A stretch of 64,000 nucleotides of DNA from Streptomyces sp. col6 (lineage in GTDB: Bacteria; Actinomycetota; Actinomycetes; Streptomycetales; Streptomycetaceae), in assembly GCF_008042035.1 (NCBI RefSeq), contig NZ_RDBL01000006.1, positions 791,741 to 855,740 of the forward strand, read 5' to 3'. Shown here piece after piece: positions 38,979 to 46,541 of the stretch (position 1 is its first letter; every line of letters begins with the position of its first letter). The notes under the pieces were generated by a model. That model had not been told where the DNA came from. It saw only the letters and a program-made list of their open reading frames with translations, and made no database searches. Both the position numbers and the translations under genes were made by a program.

Positions 38979-40381
38979 CCCAGGAGGAATGGGCGAACGA
39001 AGAGGGGCGGCTGAAGTACCGGCGAGTGCTGCGGGCCGTCGAGAAGCTGCGCAGCGTCGCCGATGCCGAGACAACGTACCGGCTTGCCTTTCAAGTGGTC
39101 TACCTTCACTGCTTGTTCCAACACGTAACGGCGGTGGAGGTGGACCGGCTGTGGGGGCCGGACTCGGAGTCAGCGGGGGCCAGGCTCGGTGCAATGTGGC
39201 CGCATACGCCCGTTGCTCGCGCTCACGGCCTTCCCGCGTATCGCGACGAAGGTGCGAGCCGTCCCTTCGAGCTCATCGACCCGGCCCTCCATGAGCTGAT
39301 CGCGGAAGTGCGGCAGCTGGATCCGGACGTGAAGCTCCTTGACACGCTCCTCGACATGCACTCGGCACGCTACGCGCGTGGCGATGACTACTTCACATCG
39401 AACGACCTGGCGTATCTCTTCGCGGGGCTGGCCGTTCCCCGAGGAGGCGAGGTTGTTCGGGACCCGGTGTGCGGCAGCGGGCGACTGCTGCGCGCAGCCG
39501 CACACCGGGCTCGGGCGCAGGGAAGTGAAGTGCGCTTGTCCGGTGCGGATATCAACCGGACGGCGCGCTATGCCGCAGCCGTCAACCTTGCCCTGCACGG
39601 ATTCCACGCCGACCTCGGCAAGGAAGGAGCTGACACCCTCAGGGCGGGCACTTCACCGATACCGGCCGACGTGATCGTCGCTAACCCTCCAGTGAACCAG
39701 CGGGACTGGGGGCACGGTGAACTGAAGGACGACTGGCGGTGGACCCTGGGGGTGCCACGTCCGGGTAACGCGAACTTCGCTTGGGTCCAGCACATCCTTG
39801 CCGATCTCACGCCACAAGGACGGGCCGTCGTTCTGCTGTCTTCCGGCGCGGCGCACAGCAGCAACAGCACCGACGGACTGATCCGCCGTGGGCTGCTGGA
39901 GAACGGTCTGGTCGTGGGTGTTGTGGCCTTGCCGACGTGGCTCTTTCCGCACACAAGTGCGAGCACGGCGCTGTGGCTGCTGGCTAAAGGGGAGCGGCCG
40001 CACTCCGATCAGGTCTTGTTCGCGGATGCAGGGAAACTGCCAGCAGCGAAGGAGGGGGCGCGGCGCCACTTCGTAAAGGATTCGGTCGAACGCCTGCTGA
40101 AGATCTTCGGTGAATGGCAGGGACTTCGACGCCGTGAAGGCGAGGGGGACCCTGAATCCGTCCCATGGTGCCGTGCGGCGAGCCACGAGGAAATCGCTGA
40201 GGCGGGCTTCGATCTGACTCCCGCACGCTACGTGCGGCACCGGGAGGCCGTGCAGGAGAATTCAAGAGACGTAGAACGCAGCCGGAAAGCCGAGCTGTAT
40301 GAGTGCTTGGACCGTAGCGCCACAGCCAGACGCCGAGTCCGCGATGCGTTGGAGGGCAGACATGACTACAGAGCCGGATGA
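38975..40381 (+). CDS. HsdM-like protein with altered motif IV (NPPV)
   Basis: 468 residues from a GTG coupled to the membrane-protein stop (GAGGT upstream). An N-terminal helical region (VTQEEWANEEGRLKYRRVL...) is followed by a methylase fold with intact motif I DPVCGSGRLL (~163) and motif IV ANPPVNQRDW (Asn ~237), then GNANFAWVQHILADLTPQGRAVVLLSSGA as in HsdM. Active N6-adenine methylases of this class carry NPPF/Y/W, where the aromatic residue stacks on the flipped adenine; here it is Val (codon GTG). Activity is therefore doubtful. It overlaps the HsdS-like gene by 20 nt, and no hsdR follows. Confidence 0.78.
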   Translation: MTQEEWANEEGRLKYRRVLRAVEKLRSVADAETTYRLAFQVVYLHCLFQHVTAVEVDRLWGPDSESAGARLGAMWPHTPVARAHGLPAYRDEGASRPFELIDPALHELIAEVRQLDPDVKLLDTLLDMHSARYARGDDYFTSNDLAYLFAGLAVPRGGEVVRDPVCGSGRLLRAAAHRARAQGSEVRLSGADINRTARYAAAVNLALHGFHADLGKEGADTLRAGTSPIPADVIVANPPVNQRDWGHGELKDDWRWTLGVPRPGNANFAWVQHILADLTPQGRAVVLLSSGAAHSSNSTDGLIRRGLLENGLVVGVVALPTWLFPHTSASTALWLLAKGERPHSDQVLFADAGKLPAAKEGARRHFVKDSVERLLKIFGEWQGLRRREGEGDPESVPWCRAASHEEIAEAGFDLTPARYVRHREAVQENSRDVERSRKAELYECLDRSATARRRVRDALEGRHDYRAG

Positions 40382-41540
40382 CCTCACCGCTCCGTGGTCC
40401 ATCGTCGAGTTGCGGGATTTCCCCGGGGTCGAGTACGCCGCTTACGGCATTACGCAACCGCAGAAGGCACCCGATGGAATCCCGATGATCGGCGCAAAGG
40501 AGATCATCGAAGGGGAGGTGCACGTCCAGGAGTTCACGTTCGTGCCTCCGGAGGTAGCCGAACGCCACCCCCGCAGCACCCTGAGAGCAGGGGACCTTCT
40601 TGTCGTGCTCGTAGGGCGAGTGGGGGAGACGGCGGTAGCGACGGAAGAACATGGGGGATGGAATGCCGCCAGGTCGCTCGCAGTTGTCCACTGGACACCG
40701 GAGGGCCACGTGCAGCACTGGGACCTGTGGCTTCGATGGTGGCTGAAAACATCGCAGAGTCGCAGCTATCTCACGGTGTCCTCTTCGAACTCCGAGCACA
40801 TGACCTTGCCTTTGCAAGCGCTCAACCGACTTCCGGTGCCGAAGCCTCCGGACCGGGTGCGGGAGAGGCTGCTTGCGCTGATCTCCCTTGCCGAGCGCAA
40901 GAATGTGTTGAACAACCGGATCGCGACGTGTGCGACGGAACTCGCGGACGCGCACTATATAGAGACGCTGAGGGCATGCGGACAAGGTCCCACTGCCGAG
41001 CGCGCGATGGGCGAGGTGGCTCAGATCACGGCGGGTGTGGCGCAGCTCCCGCCGGACCGTGAGCAGCCGACCATGCCGTGGGTGTCTCCCCGGCAAGTAC
41101 TGAACTGCAGGGAAGTGCATCTGGGGGCAGTGACGTCACGGACCGTGGCGCGAGGGGAGACTGTGTGTCCGGCCGGCAGCCTGTTGATCGCGCCCCGTCC
41201 CGGTGAGGTGCGGACCGTGCTCACCACGACTCCGCTAGTTCCGGGGCGGCGGACGCTTGCACTTCACACGGAGTCCGAGGCCGACCGAATGTGGTTGCTG
41301 CACACATTGCGTTTCCAGCGGCGGGAGTTGATGTCCGTAACGCAAGGCGAGCAGGCTCGTGCGATGAGGCGCAAGGACTTCTCGCGTTACAAGATCCCCT
41401 GGCCAGCAGATGTGGTCAGGCAGGGTTTCGCCACGCGTGCCGCTGCCCTGCACGACCTCGCCTACGCCTCCGCCAGGGAGCGACACGTGATGGAGGAGCT
41501 GGTGGTGCACGAGCTGGAGAAGGGGGCCTGGCGCGTCTAA
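40362..41540 (+). CDS. HsdS-like specificity protein, partner of the NPPV methylase-like protein
   Basis: 392 residues (MTTEPDDLTAPWSIVELRDF). Features of a type I S subunit: HPRSTLRAGDLLVVLVGRVGE, the central spacer NRLPVPKPPDRVRERLLALISLAERKNVLNNRIATCATELADAHY, a second half with VCPAGSLLIAPRPGEVRTVL, and a C-terminal YKIPWPADVVRQGFATRAAALHDLA helix. Two half-domains would read a bipartite site. Last gene of the small-membrane-protein/M/S unit and of the island; no nuclease or motor subunit belongs to this set. Confidence 0.72.
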   Translation: MTTEPDDLTAPWSIVELRDFPGVEYAAYGITQPQKAPDGIPMIGAKEIIEGEVHVQEFTFVPPEVAERHPRSTLRAGDLLVVLVGRVGETAVATEEHGGWNAARSLAVVHWTPEGHVQHWDLWLRWWLKTSQSRSYLTVSSSNSEHMTLPLQALNRLPVPKPPDRVRERLLALISLAERKNVLNNRIATCATELADAHYIETLRACGQGPTAERAMGEVAQITAGVAQLPPDREQPTMPWVSPRQVLNCREVHLGAVTSRTVARGETVCPAGSLLIAPRPGEVRTVLTTTPLVPGRRTLALHTESEADRMWLLHTLRFQRRELMSVTQGEQARAMRRKDFSRYKIPWPADVVRQGFATRAAALHDLAYASARERHVMEELVVHELEKGAWRV

Positions 41541-42053
41541 CTTCGGCCAGCTGAATGCCGAGCTGATCCACGTTGCCCCTCTCTGGAGCACGGAATCCAA
41601 CGAGCTGAACGAACGGCGCAGTACCGCGCGCACCCCTTCTCCGCTAGTGGTCCGAGAGCGCCCTGACCAGACATGTTTGGGGCGCCCCGGTGCAGGCTGA
41701 CCTGCGACAGCGCGGAAGCTTCCGACTATGCCCCGCCAACCGGGGGTATACGGGACCTGTGGATGCTCGCGCCGGCCCCGAGATCTGGACGTGCATTCTG
41801 GGCGGCGGCCAGGCGTCGGAACTGGCCGCTGGCGTCCATGGAGACCGCGAGTGAGCGCGAGCGCTGTGCTGCTCTGCGAGGTTCGGTGCGGTGGCACGAG
41901 CCTGATGCGGCGCTCGTAGAAGTTCCGCAGACTTCAGGCATGTGTGGGCGCTGCCGGGTAGCGTTGGCGATCTTCGGTGTTCTTGTACTTTGTCGCGCAT
42001 CCCGTGCTGGGATGGTACTGGGATGCGCCTGCATTTCCGCAGGTCACAGCCTT
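41541..42053. other. 513-bp gene-poor right end of the island
   Basis: No frame here looks like a real protein on either strand. This is where an element of this kind would normally carry its integrase, just inside the right attachment site; none is recognisable, even as fragments. It contains the right pair of GTGCTGGGAT-type decamers and a short inverted repeat CCTGC-N6-GCAGG (42028-42043) next to the repeat. Confidence 0.6.
42004..42024 (+). repeat. Right pair of GTGCTGGGAT decamers (candidate arm sites)
   Basis: GTGCTGGGAT at 42004-42013 and GTACTGGGAT at 42015-42024, with the same orientation and 11-bp period as the left-end pairs at 27043 and 27108. They lie 30 bp inside the right direct repeat. 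Confidence 0.7.
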
Positions 42054-42080
42054 GTGGTGGAGTTCCGCTTCAACGTGTAG
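42054..42080 (+). repeat. attR: right 27-bp direct repeat, copy of the ychF 3' end
   Basis: Identical to 26927-26953, including the last eight ychF codons (VVEFRFNV) and TAG. About 80 bp downstream remain similar but diverged between the two ends, including a hairpin terminator, so this side probably keeps the original chromosomal sequence that followed ychF before insertion. Confidence 0.88.
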
Positions 42081-42127
42081 GCGGATGACACGTCGCCACG
42101 TCGCTGACGTGGCAAGCGTGCGGTTCA

Positions 42128-42161
42128 GAAGGGGGCGGCTCCGGTGGGAGCCGGCCCCTTC
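42128..42161 (+). terminator. Original ychF terminator, now displaced to the right of the island
   Basis: The 15-nt arms 42128-42142 and 42147-42161 pair with one mismatch around a GGTG loop. Position relative to the attR repeat mirrors the terminator at 27004 relative to attL. Confidence 0.7.
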
Positions 42162-42175
42162 GTTCGTGCCGGGGC

Positions 42176-42439
42176 TCAGGTGTCGTACACGGTGGAGCGA
42201 TGCCCGATGTGGACGACCCACACCACGACCTCTCCGTTGTCGATCGTGTACACGACTCGGTAGTCGCCGACTCGCAGGCGGCGTCGGTCCGGCTGTGACA
42301 CGAGCGCGGTGGTGTTGAAGCCCAGGGGGTCGCTCTCCAACTCGGTCAGTTTGGCCAGGATGCGCAGGGCTGTCCCACGAGGGATCTTCCGGAGCTCGGC
42401 CTGGGCCTCGGGGCGGAAGACGGTTCGGTACTTACTCAC
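42176..42439 (-). CDS. RelE/ParE-family toxin
   Basis: 87 residues (MSKYRTVFRPEAQAELRKIP). The short RelE fold is complete: FRPEAQAELRKIPRGTALRILAKLTELESDPLG, then the strand block RRLRVGDYRVVYTIDNGEVVVWVVHIGHRSTVYD with the conserved RVGDYRVVY and basic/aromatic residues used for ribosome-dependent mRNA cleavage. It overlaps the antitoxin gene by 8 nt, antitoxin first. Lies just outside attR. Confidence 0.88.
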   Translation of the reverse strand: MSKYRTVFRPEAQAELRKIPRGTALRILAKLTELESDPLGFNTTALVSQPDRRRLRVGDYRVVYTIDNGEVVVWVVHIGHRSTVYDT

Positions 42440-42701
42440 CGCGTTCCAGCGTCTCCCTCATGACGTCCTCGATCGGGATGCCGGGTGCGGAGTTGCTCAT
42501 ACGCTCGTCGATGATCCGGTTGATCTCGCGCTCTTCCCACTCCTGGTACTTCCGCAACACCTCGATGGAGACGACGGCGGCGACCTGCTTGCCTCGTCGG
42601 GTGATCACGGTGGGCACGTCGTCCCGGTCGGCACGCTCCACGACCTCGGCCAGGTGCGCGCGTACGGCGCGGATGGACTCTATGGGTTGCGGCTGCGTCA
42701 T
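42432..42701 (-). CDS. Phd/YefM-family antitoxin
   Basis: 89 residues (MTQPQPIESIRAVRAHLAEVVERADRDDVPTVITRRGKQVAAVVSIEVL). The N-terminal Phd/YefM fold (ESIRAVRAHLAEVV...VITRRGKQVAAVVS) binds operator DNA; the acidic C-terminal helix (EEREINRIIDERMSNSAPGIPIEDVMRETLE) neutralises the RelE-like toxin. The frame is open further upstream, but family similarity begins at this Met. Likely autoregulated with the toxin. Confidence 0.88.
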   Translation of the reverse strand: MTQPQPIESIRAVRAHLAEVVERADRDDVPTVITRRGKQVAAVVSIEVLRKYQEWEEREINRIIDERMSNSAPGIPIEDVMRETLERGE

Positions 42702-42882
42702 GCGGTCAAGCGTACCGAGTGTGCCATGTGTACACAACTGCTCCGATAGGTCGGACCGAGGGGTTGGATTCGGACAATCCGCACGAGTGTGAGGATGTGC
42801 GAGCAATGTCGCTTTTGTGGTCTGGTCGTCGCTGCCGGGCGCGACAAGGATGCCCGCCGTACCGAACAACGGGGGCGGAGTC

Positions 42883-44682
42883 ATGGGGCGGGAACGGGAG
42901 CTGCGTGCCCAGCGGCATGAGGGCGAGGCGGCGGGAGTACTTTCGGGGATTCCTAGCCAGAATCGGATGGCGCCGGACGATGCCAGGTGGCGCGGCGACG
43001 AGGTGAACGCCAAGGCGTCTGTGGTGACCAAGCTGTTGTGTCAGAGCATGTATGCGCGCCCTGACCGCTTGAAGCCGATCAAGGCATGGTGGCGCAAGCT
43101 TCTCGGCAAAAGTGACAAGCCCGAGAAGCCGCGCCGGAGCACTCGACGGCGTATTTACCTTGAGGGCAGCGACGACTGTCCGCCTCTGGGTGAGCAGATG
43201 GCACAGTGGGTCGTCGATCATGTCGTGCACGGGTCTCCGTTGCCGGTCCCGTCCTACGGGTTCGACCTCGAACCGGTGGCGGCGCACGGTCTTCGCGTCC
43301 GGCGGCGGCGTTGGGTGCGGCGCGCGGCGCTTCTCCTCGTGTTCGTGGCCGCCGCGGGTGTCGCTCCTTGGGCTTCTGCGGTCTGGGCGGCCGCCGTCCT
43401 CCTGGCGCTTTTCCTGCGCTGGGCGGCGGCTCGGGCGGGGCGGAAGCCGAGGGCGGCGCGTCGTTCTTCTCGGCCCGGTCTGGCGTACTTGGTGCTGTGC
43501 GTGCCGTGGCTGCTGGCTGTCGTCCCTTATGCGTGGCCCAGTGACGGCCAAGTCATCGGCGTACGACTCGAATTGGCACTCGCGCCGTTTGTGCTGCTCA
43601 TCGGCGGGGCCGTTGTGTTTGCCGCAGACCGGCTCGTGGCTCGCGCCTCGCTGGGCCGGGTCGTCGGCGGTGAGCTTGCCTCCAGGCGACTGCCGTGGAT
43701 GGCCCCGAGGGGCAAGAGGCGGATTGCTCGGCTGAGGGAGGGGCAGGGGCTCACAGAGCTGCCTTACGACGTACCGGAGCGTTTCGTCGGTGCCGGGCGC
43801 TACGTCTGGGGCATCGCGGACATGAATGTGCCGCTGAAGCCCAAGCGCGCGAACAGGACGGTCGAACCGTTCGAGGACCGGGAGCTGCTGGCCCGCATGC
43901 GTGAGGCGCTGCGGGACCTGGGGCGAGGTCCGCAGGAGATCACCGAACCGCTGCCGGGCTTCACGGCCTCCGAGGTGGTCGGCCTTCCTTCGGATTTGTG
44001 GCTGCGGCGCACGCGAAATGGGAAAGCGGAGGAGCCGAAACTTCGTGGCCGTGGCCGGCTGTCGCCGTCGAGTGTGCCTGACCGCCTGTATCTGCGTGCT
44101 CAGTGCGTGACCTGGGACGGTGAAGTCGTGGTCACCGTCTTCGTTCACGCGGCCCTGGAGGCCGGGGAACTCCATTTGACGGTCCGGCCGCACGTCGTGA
44201 CACCGGTGTACAACGAGCTGCGCGGGACGGACGCGCCGCTGGCGCTCCGGCACTTCCGGCTCCTTCGCTGGCTCACCGTGCAGTCCTTGTTGGACGCCGT
44301 GGTGGGTCCGTTGGCTGCCTGGCGGTTCGCGGCCCGTCTCGGGCGGGGGCCGGCGGAGCGCCAGGAAGAGAGCGGCGACGGCCGGGGCGAGGAGAAGGGC
44401 CCTGTCAGTGTGCGTGACCGCTACTCCATCGAGGAAGTCACGGACATGCACCAGAGCGACGACGCGAAGAGGCACGTCGTACTCATGCAGACCTGTGTCT
44501 TCCGGACCGTGGCCGAGTATCTCGAAGAGCTGGGCGTCGATACCGCGCCCTACGAACAGCAGGTGGCTGCCGTGATCACCAATATCCAGGTGTACGGCGA
44601 CAACCACGCACCGATCCAGAACGTCGCCGGCAGCAACATCAGTGGCGTGAGTCAGGGCAGCCCACCCCAAGGAGGCAAGTGA
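42883..44682 (+). CDS. Unknown four-helix membrane protein ending in an amyloid-like motif
   Basis: 599 residues from ATG 42883 (MGRERELRAQRHEGEAAG; upstream GTG/ATG starts are possible). The N-terminal ~140 residues are soluble and basic; helices lie at about 145-190 (AALLLVFVAAAGVAPWASA, AVWAAAVLLALFLRW) and 208-262 (LAYLVLCVPWLLAVVPYAW, LALAPFVLLIGGAVVFAA). A ~300-residue cytoplasmic domain follows with a strand-rich core (VVVTVFVHAALEAGELHLTVRPHV). Residues 568-591 read IQVYGDNHAPIQNVAGSN + ISGVSQ, nearly the same as the start of the next gene's product. No enzyme family recognised. Overlaps the next gene (TGATG); GGAGG precedes that start. Role unknown; a membrane effector or sensor is a guess. 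Confidence 0.65.
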   Translation: MGRERELRAQRHEGEAAGVLSGIPSQNRMAPDDARWRGDEVNAKASVVTKLLCQSMYARPDRLKPIKAWWRKLLGKSDKPEKPRRSTRRRIYLEGSDDCPPLGEQMAQWVVDHVVHGSPLPVPSYGFDLEPVAAHGLRVRRRRWVRRAALLLVFVAAAGVAPWASAVWAAAVLLALFLRWAAARAGRKPRAARRSSRPGLAYLVLCVPWLLAVVPYAWPSDGQVIGVRLELALAPFVLLIGGAVVFAADRLVARASLGRVVGGELASRRLPWMAPRGKRRIARLREGQGLTELPYDVPERFVGAGRYVWGIADMNVPLKPKRANRTVEPFEDRELLARMREALRDLGRGPQEITEPLPGFTASEVVGLPSDLWLRRTRNGKAEEPKLRGRGRLSPSSVPDRLYLRAQCVTWDGEVVVTVFVHAALEAGELHLTVRPHVVTPVYNELRGTDAPLALRHFRLLRWLTVQSLLDAVVGPLAAWRFAARLGRGPAERQEESGDGRGEEKGPVSVRDRYSIEEVTDMHQSDDAKRHVVLMQTCVFRTVAEYLEELGVDTAPYEQQVAAVITNIQVYGDNHAPIQNVAGSNISGVSQGSPPQGGK

Positions 44683-44801
44683 TGATCGGCCGTCGACGTC
44701 CCGACCCGGGCAGGGAACCCAGCTCGGCCATCCATATCGGCGGCGACAGCATCGCCCCGATTCAGAACGTCGTCGGACGGGAAATCCGCGGTGTGCACCA
44801 G
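44584..44801 (+). other. Paired 24-residue motifs shared by two adjacent genes
   Basis: 44584-44655 encodes the last motif of the membrane protein and 44730-44801 the first motif of the small protein. 14 of 24 residues are identical, with the common pattern I-x3-GD-x2-APIQNV-x-G-x2-I-x-GV-x-Q. The Asn/Gln/Gly/hydrophobic make-up and terminal position resemble bacterial amyloid signalling sequences, which let a receptor and an effector co-assemble. The DNA copies differ at many sites, so this is not a recent duplication. Confidence 0.6.
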
Positions 44802-45074
44802 TCGGCGTCGGTCCGGAACACCGCAGGGCCCCAGGACGTACGCGACCTGCTCACCACGTTCCGTGCCGAACTGGACCGGCACCAGCAGGACTTGGCCACC
44901 GCGCCCGTCCTGCGTGGCATGGCGGAGACGATCGATGCCCAGCTCACCGCGTCACCGCCCGACGAGGGTGTGCTGTCGCAGCTGGCACGGGCGTTGCCCG
45001 CACTGGTTGCCGGGACCGCGGTTCAGGAGGGCGGCCAGGCGCTCGCCGATGCCATCACGGGGTGGATCGGCTGA
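44682..45074 (+). CDS. Small soluble protein with N-terminal amyloid-like motif
   Basis: 130 residues from ATG 44682 (GGAGG 8 nt upstream; a GTG three nt earlier also works). Residues 17-40 read IHIGGDSIAPIQNVVGRE + IRGVHQ, matching the C-terminus of the upstream membrane protein. The rest is predicted helical: VRDLLTTFRAELDRHQQDL, VLRGMAETIDAQL, and VLSQLARALPALVAGTAVQE. No family recognised. Coupled translation and the shared motif imply the two products interact. Confidence 0.65.
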   Translation: MIGRRRPDPGREPSSAIHIGGDSIAPIQNVVGREIRGVHQSASVRNTAGPQDVRDLLTTFRAELDRHQQDLATAPVLRGMAETIDAQLTASPPDEGVLSQLARALPALVAGTAVQEGGQALADAITGWIG

Positions 45075-45107
45075 GTCGTCGGCAGGGAGGCACTATCCGG
45101 CCCGGGG

Positions 45108-45749
45108 TCACTCGGTGACCGCGCGGAGCGCGGCGGTCGGGTCGAGGGCCTTCGTCACCGCCGGAGTGAGGGGGCGCCCCGCGAGGACGTGGCGGATGGC
45201 TTCGAGGGGGACGGGGCGCTCGTAGTAGTCCTCGAAGTACGCCTGAACGGCCTCGGGGGAGCGGTCCGTGAGCAGGCCGAAGAGGAAGCCGGAGCCGTCC
45301 GGGTCCTCGCTGCCGGCCGGGAAGTCGATGGCTGAGCCGGTGCGCCAGACGGTGTCACCGGCCTCCCGCCACAGGCACGCGGTCACGCGCGAGGCGTCGA
45401 TGCCCTCGTCCCGGAAGGCCGGATCGTCCAGGAGAGGGCGCAGCGAGGCGGGGACGTCGTCGATGACGCCGGGCCGGACCTCGTCGTTCACGTACGGGCT
45501 CATCTCCGACTCGTGGTCGAAGCCGCGTATGAGCACGCCGGCCGGGGTGAAGTGGACGGAGAAGTCGTCACCGGAGCCGTTGTCCATCAGGGCCGTCTCC
45601 TCGCCGGGGGCCCATGCCGAGTCGAAGGTGTAGCAGCAGAACCGGGGATCGTCGCCGATCGCGGCGTCCAGGGCGGCCAATGCCCGTACGTGGGTGCGGA
45701 GTTCCTCGGGCCCGGGGAGGAGGGTTGCGGTTTCGCGTGCGGTGCTCAT
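45108..45749 (-). CDS. Hypothetical protein
   Basis: 213 residues (MSTARETATLLPGPEELRTHV), acidic, no signal or membrane segment. Features include FCCYTFDSAWAPGEETALMDNGSGDDFSVHFTPAGVLIRGFDHESEMSPY and SGFLFGLLTDRSPEAVQAYFEDYYERPVPLEAIRHVLAGRPLT. The compact alpha/beta make-up with many Asp/Glu faintly recalls SUKH/Imm-type immunity proteins, but I cannot assign a family. Coding quality is good (consistent third-position G/C). Convergent with the motif-pair operon. Confidence 0.7.
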   Translation of the reverse strand: MSTARETATLLPGPEELRTHVRALAALDAAIGDDPRFCCYTFDSAWAPGEETALMDNGSGDDFSVHFTPAGVLIRGFDHESEMSPYVNDEVRPGVIDDVPASLRPLLDDPAFRDEGIDASRVTACLWREAGDTVWRTGSAIDFPAGSEDPDGSGFLFGLLTDRSPEAVQAYFEDYYERPVPLEAIRHVLAGRPLTPAVTKALDPTAALRAVTE

Positions 45750-45806
45750 GGGGTCATGGAAGCAGTGGGCACTGACAATCCGCCGACTGTCGCGAGGGGG
45801 GATGCC

Positions 45807-46388
45807 TCAGCCCCGCACCCCCGCCCCATGCAGAAACGTCTCCACCACCCGTGCCGCCAGTGCGTCCGGGTCCGCCTCGTCGTCGGCCGGGTTGCCGTGC
45901 AGGGTCTCGCCGAGCAGGGCGTAGTAGACGCGCTGGAGCCAGTGGAGGTCGGCCGAGGCGTCGATGAGGCCGTCGGTGCGGGCGCGTTCCAGGACCGTGA
46001 TGCAGCGCTCGGCCATGGTCGCGTGGAGGGTGGCCGCCTCGCTGTCGGGGGTGGCCGGGAGGCTCAGGGCGTAGGTCCAGGCGCCCTTCACCTCCAGGAC
46101 GTTGGCCGTGATGCGGTGCAGGGCCACCAGGGGTGGGGCGGTCGTGGGGCGGCCGTCGTCCACGGCCTGGGCGAGCTGGCGGGCGGCCGAGAGGGCCAGG
46201 GCGTCGGTCAGTGCCTGGCGGTGGGCGAAGCGGCGGTGGATCGTCGTCCGGGACACCCCCGCCTCGGCCGCGATCTGCTCCATCGAGGCGCCGGGGTCCC
46301 GGGAGAGCAGGCGTTCGGCCGCCTCCAGGATCAGGCGCACGCTGCGCTCCGCGTCCGCCCGCAACGGCCTTGCCGCCGTCTCTCCCAT
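45807..46388 (-). CDS. TetR-family transcriptional repressor
   Basis: 193 residues (MGETAARPLRADAERSVRLI), with GGAGG just upstream of the ATG. The HTH is LILEAAERLLSRDPGASMEQIAAEAGVSRTTIHRRFAHRQALTDAL (~15-60). The C-terminal ligand domain (~75-190) is all-helical and unassigned. Divergent from the short-chain dehydrogenase at 46542, which it probably represses through the TGAGACAT/ATGTCTCA half-sites between them. Confidence 0.9.
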   Translation of the reverse strand: MGETAARPLRADAERSVRLILEAAERLLSRDPGASMEQIAAEAGVSRTTIHRRFAHRQALTDALALSAARQLAQAVDDGRPTTAPPLVALHRITANVLEVKGAWTYALSLPATPDSEAATLHATMAERCITVLERARTDGLIDASADLHWLQRVYYALLGETLHGNPADDEADPDALAARVVETFLHGAGVRG

Positions 46389-46455
46389 GGTGCCTCCCAC
46401 GTCGGCTCTTGTGACTTCTCGAAACGATACAGGGGTGCTTCACCTTCGGATTAGG

Positions 46456-46505
46456 TGAGACATGTCTGTTGCAGTTAAGTGGGGAAGCTGTACGGTGATG
46501 TCTCA
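46456..46505. promoter_or_regulatory. SDR promoter with flanking TetR-type operator half-sites
   Basis: TGAGACAT (46456-46463, part of the palindrome AGACATGTCT at 46458-46467) and its reverse complement ATGTCTCA (46498-46505) bracket a plausible promoter: TTGCAG (46469-46474), 16 bp, TACGGT (46491-46496). A repressor binding both would cover the -35 and -10. Confidence 0.5.
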
Positions 46506-46541
46506 GTTGCTTGGTCAGTTCAACCAGCGAAGGGACCTCCC

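Noticed and set aside
41673..42080. A 135-codon frame ending in the duplicated ychF tail, as a real gene or integrase fragment
   Set aside because: Its sequence is unlike any recombinase, and the only recognisable part is the last eight ychF residues brought by the attachment repeat.
42081..45100. Second integrated element with its own att repeat
   Set aside because: I found no third copy of the 27-bp sequence or of the paired decamers to the right, so boundaries could not be supported.
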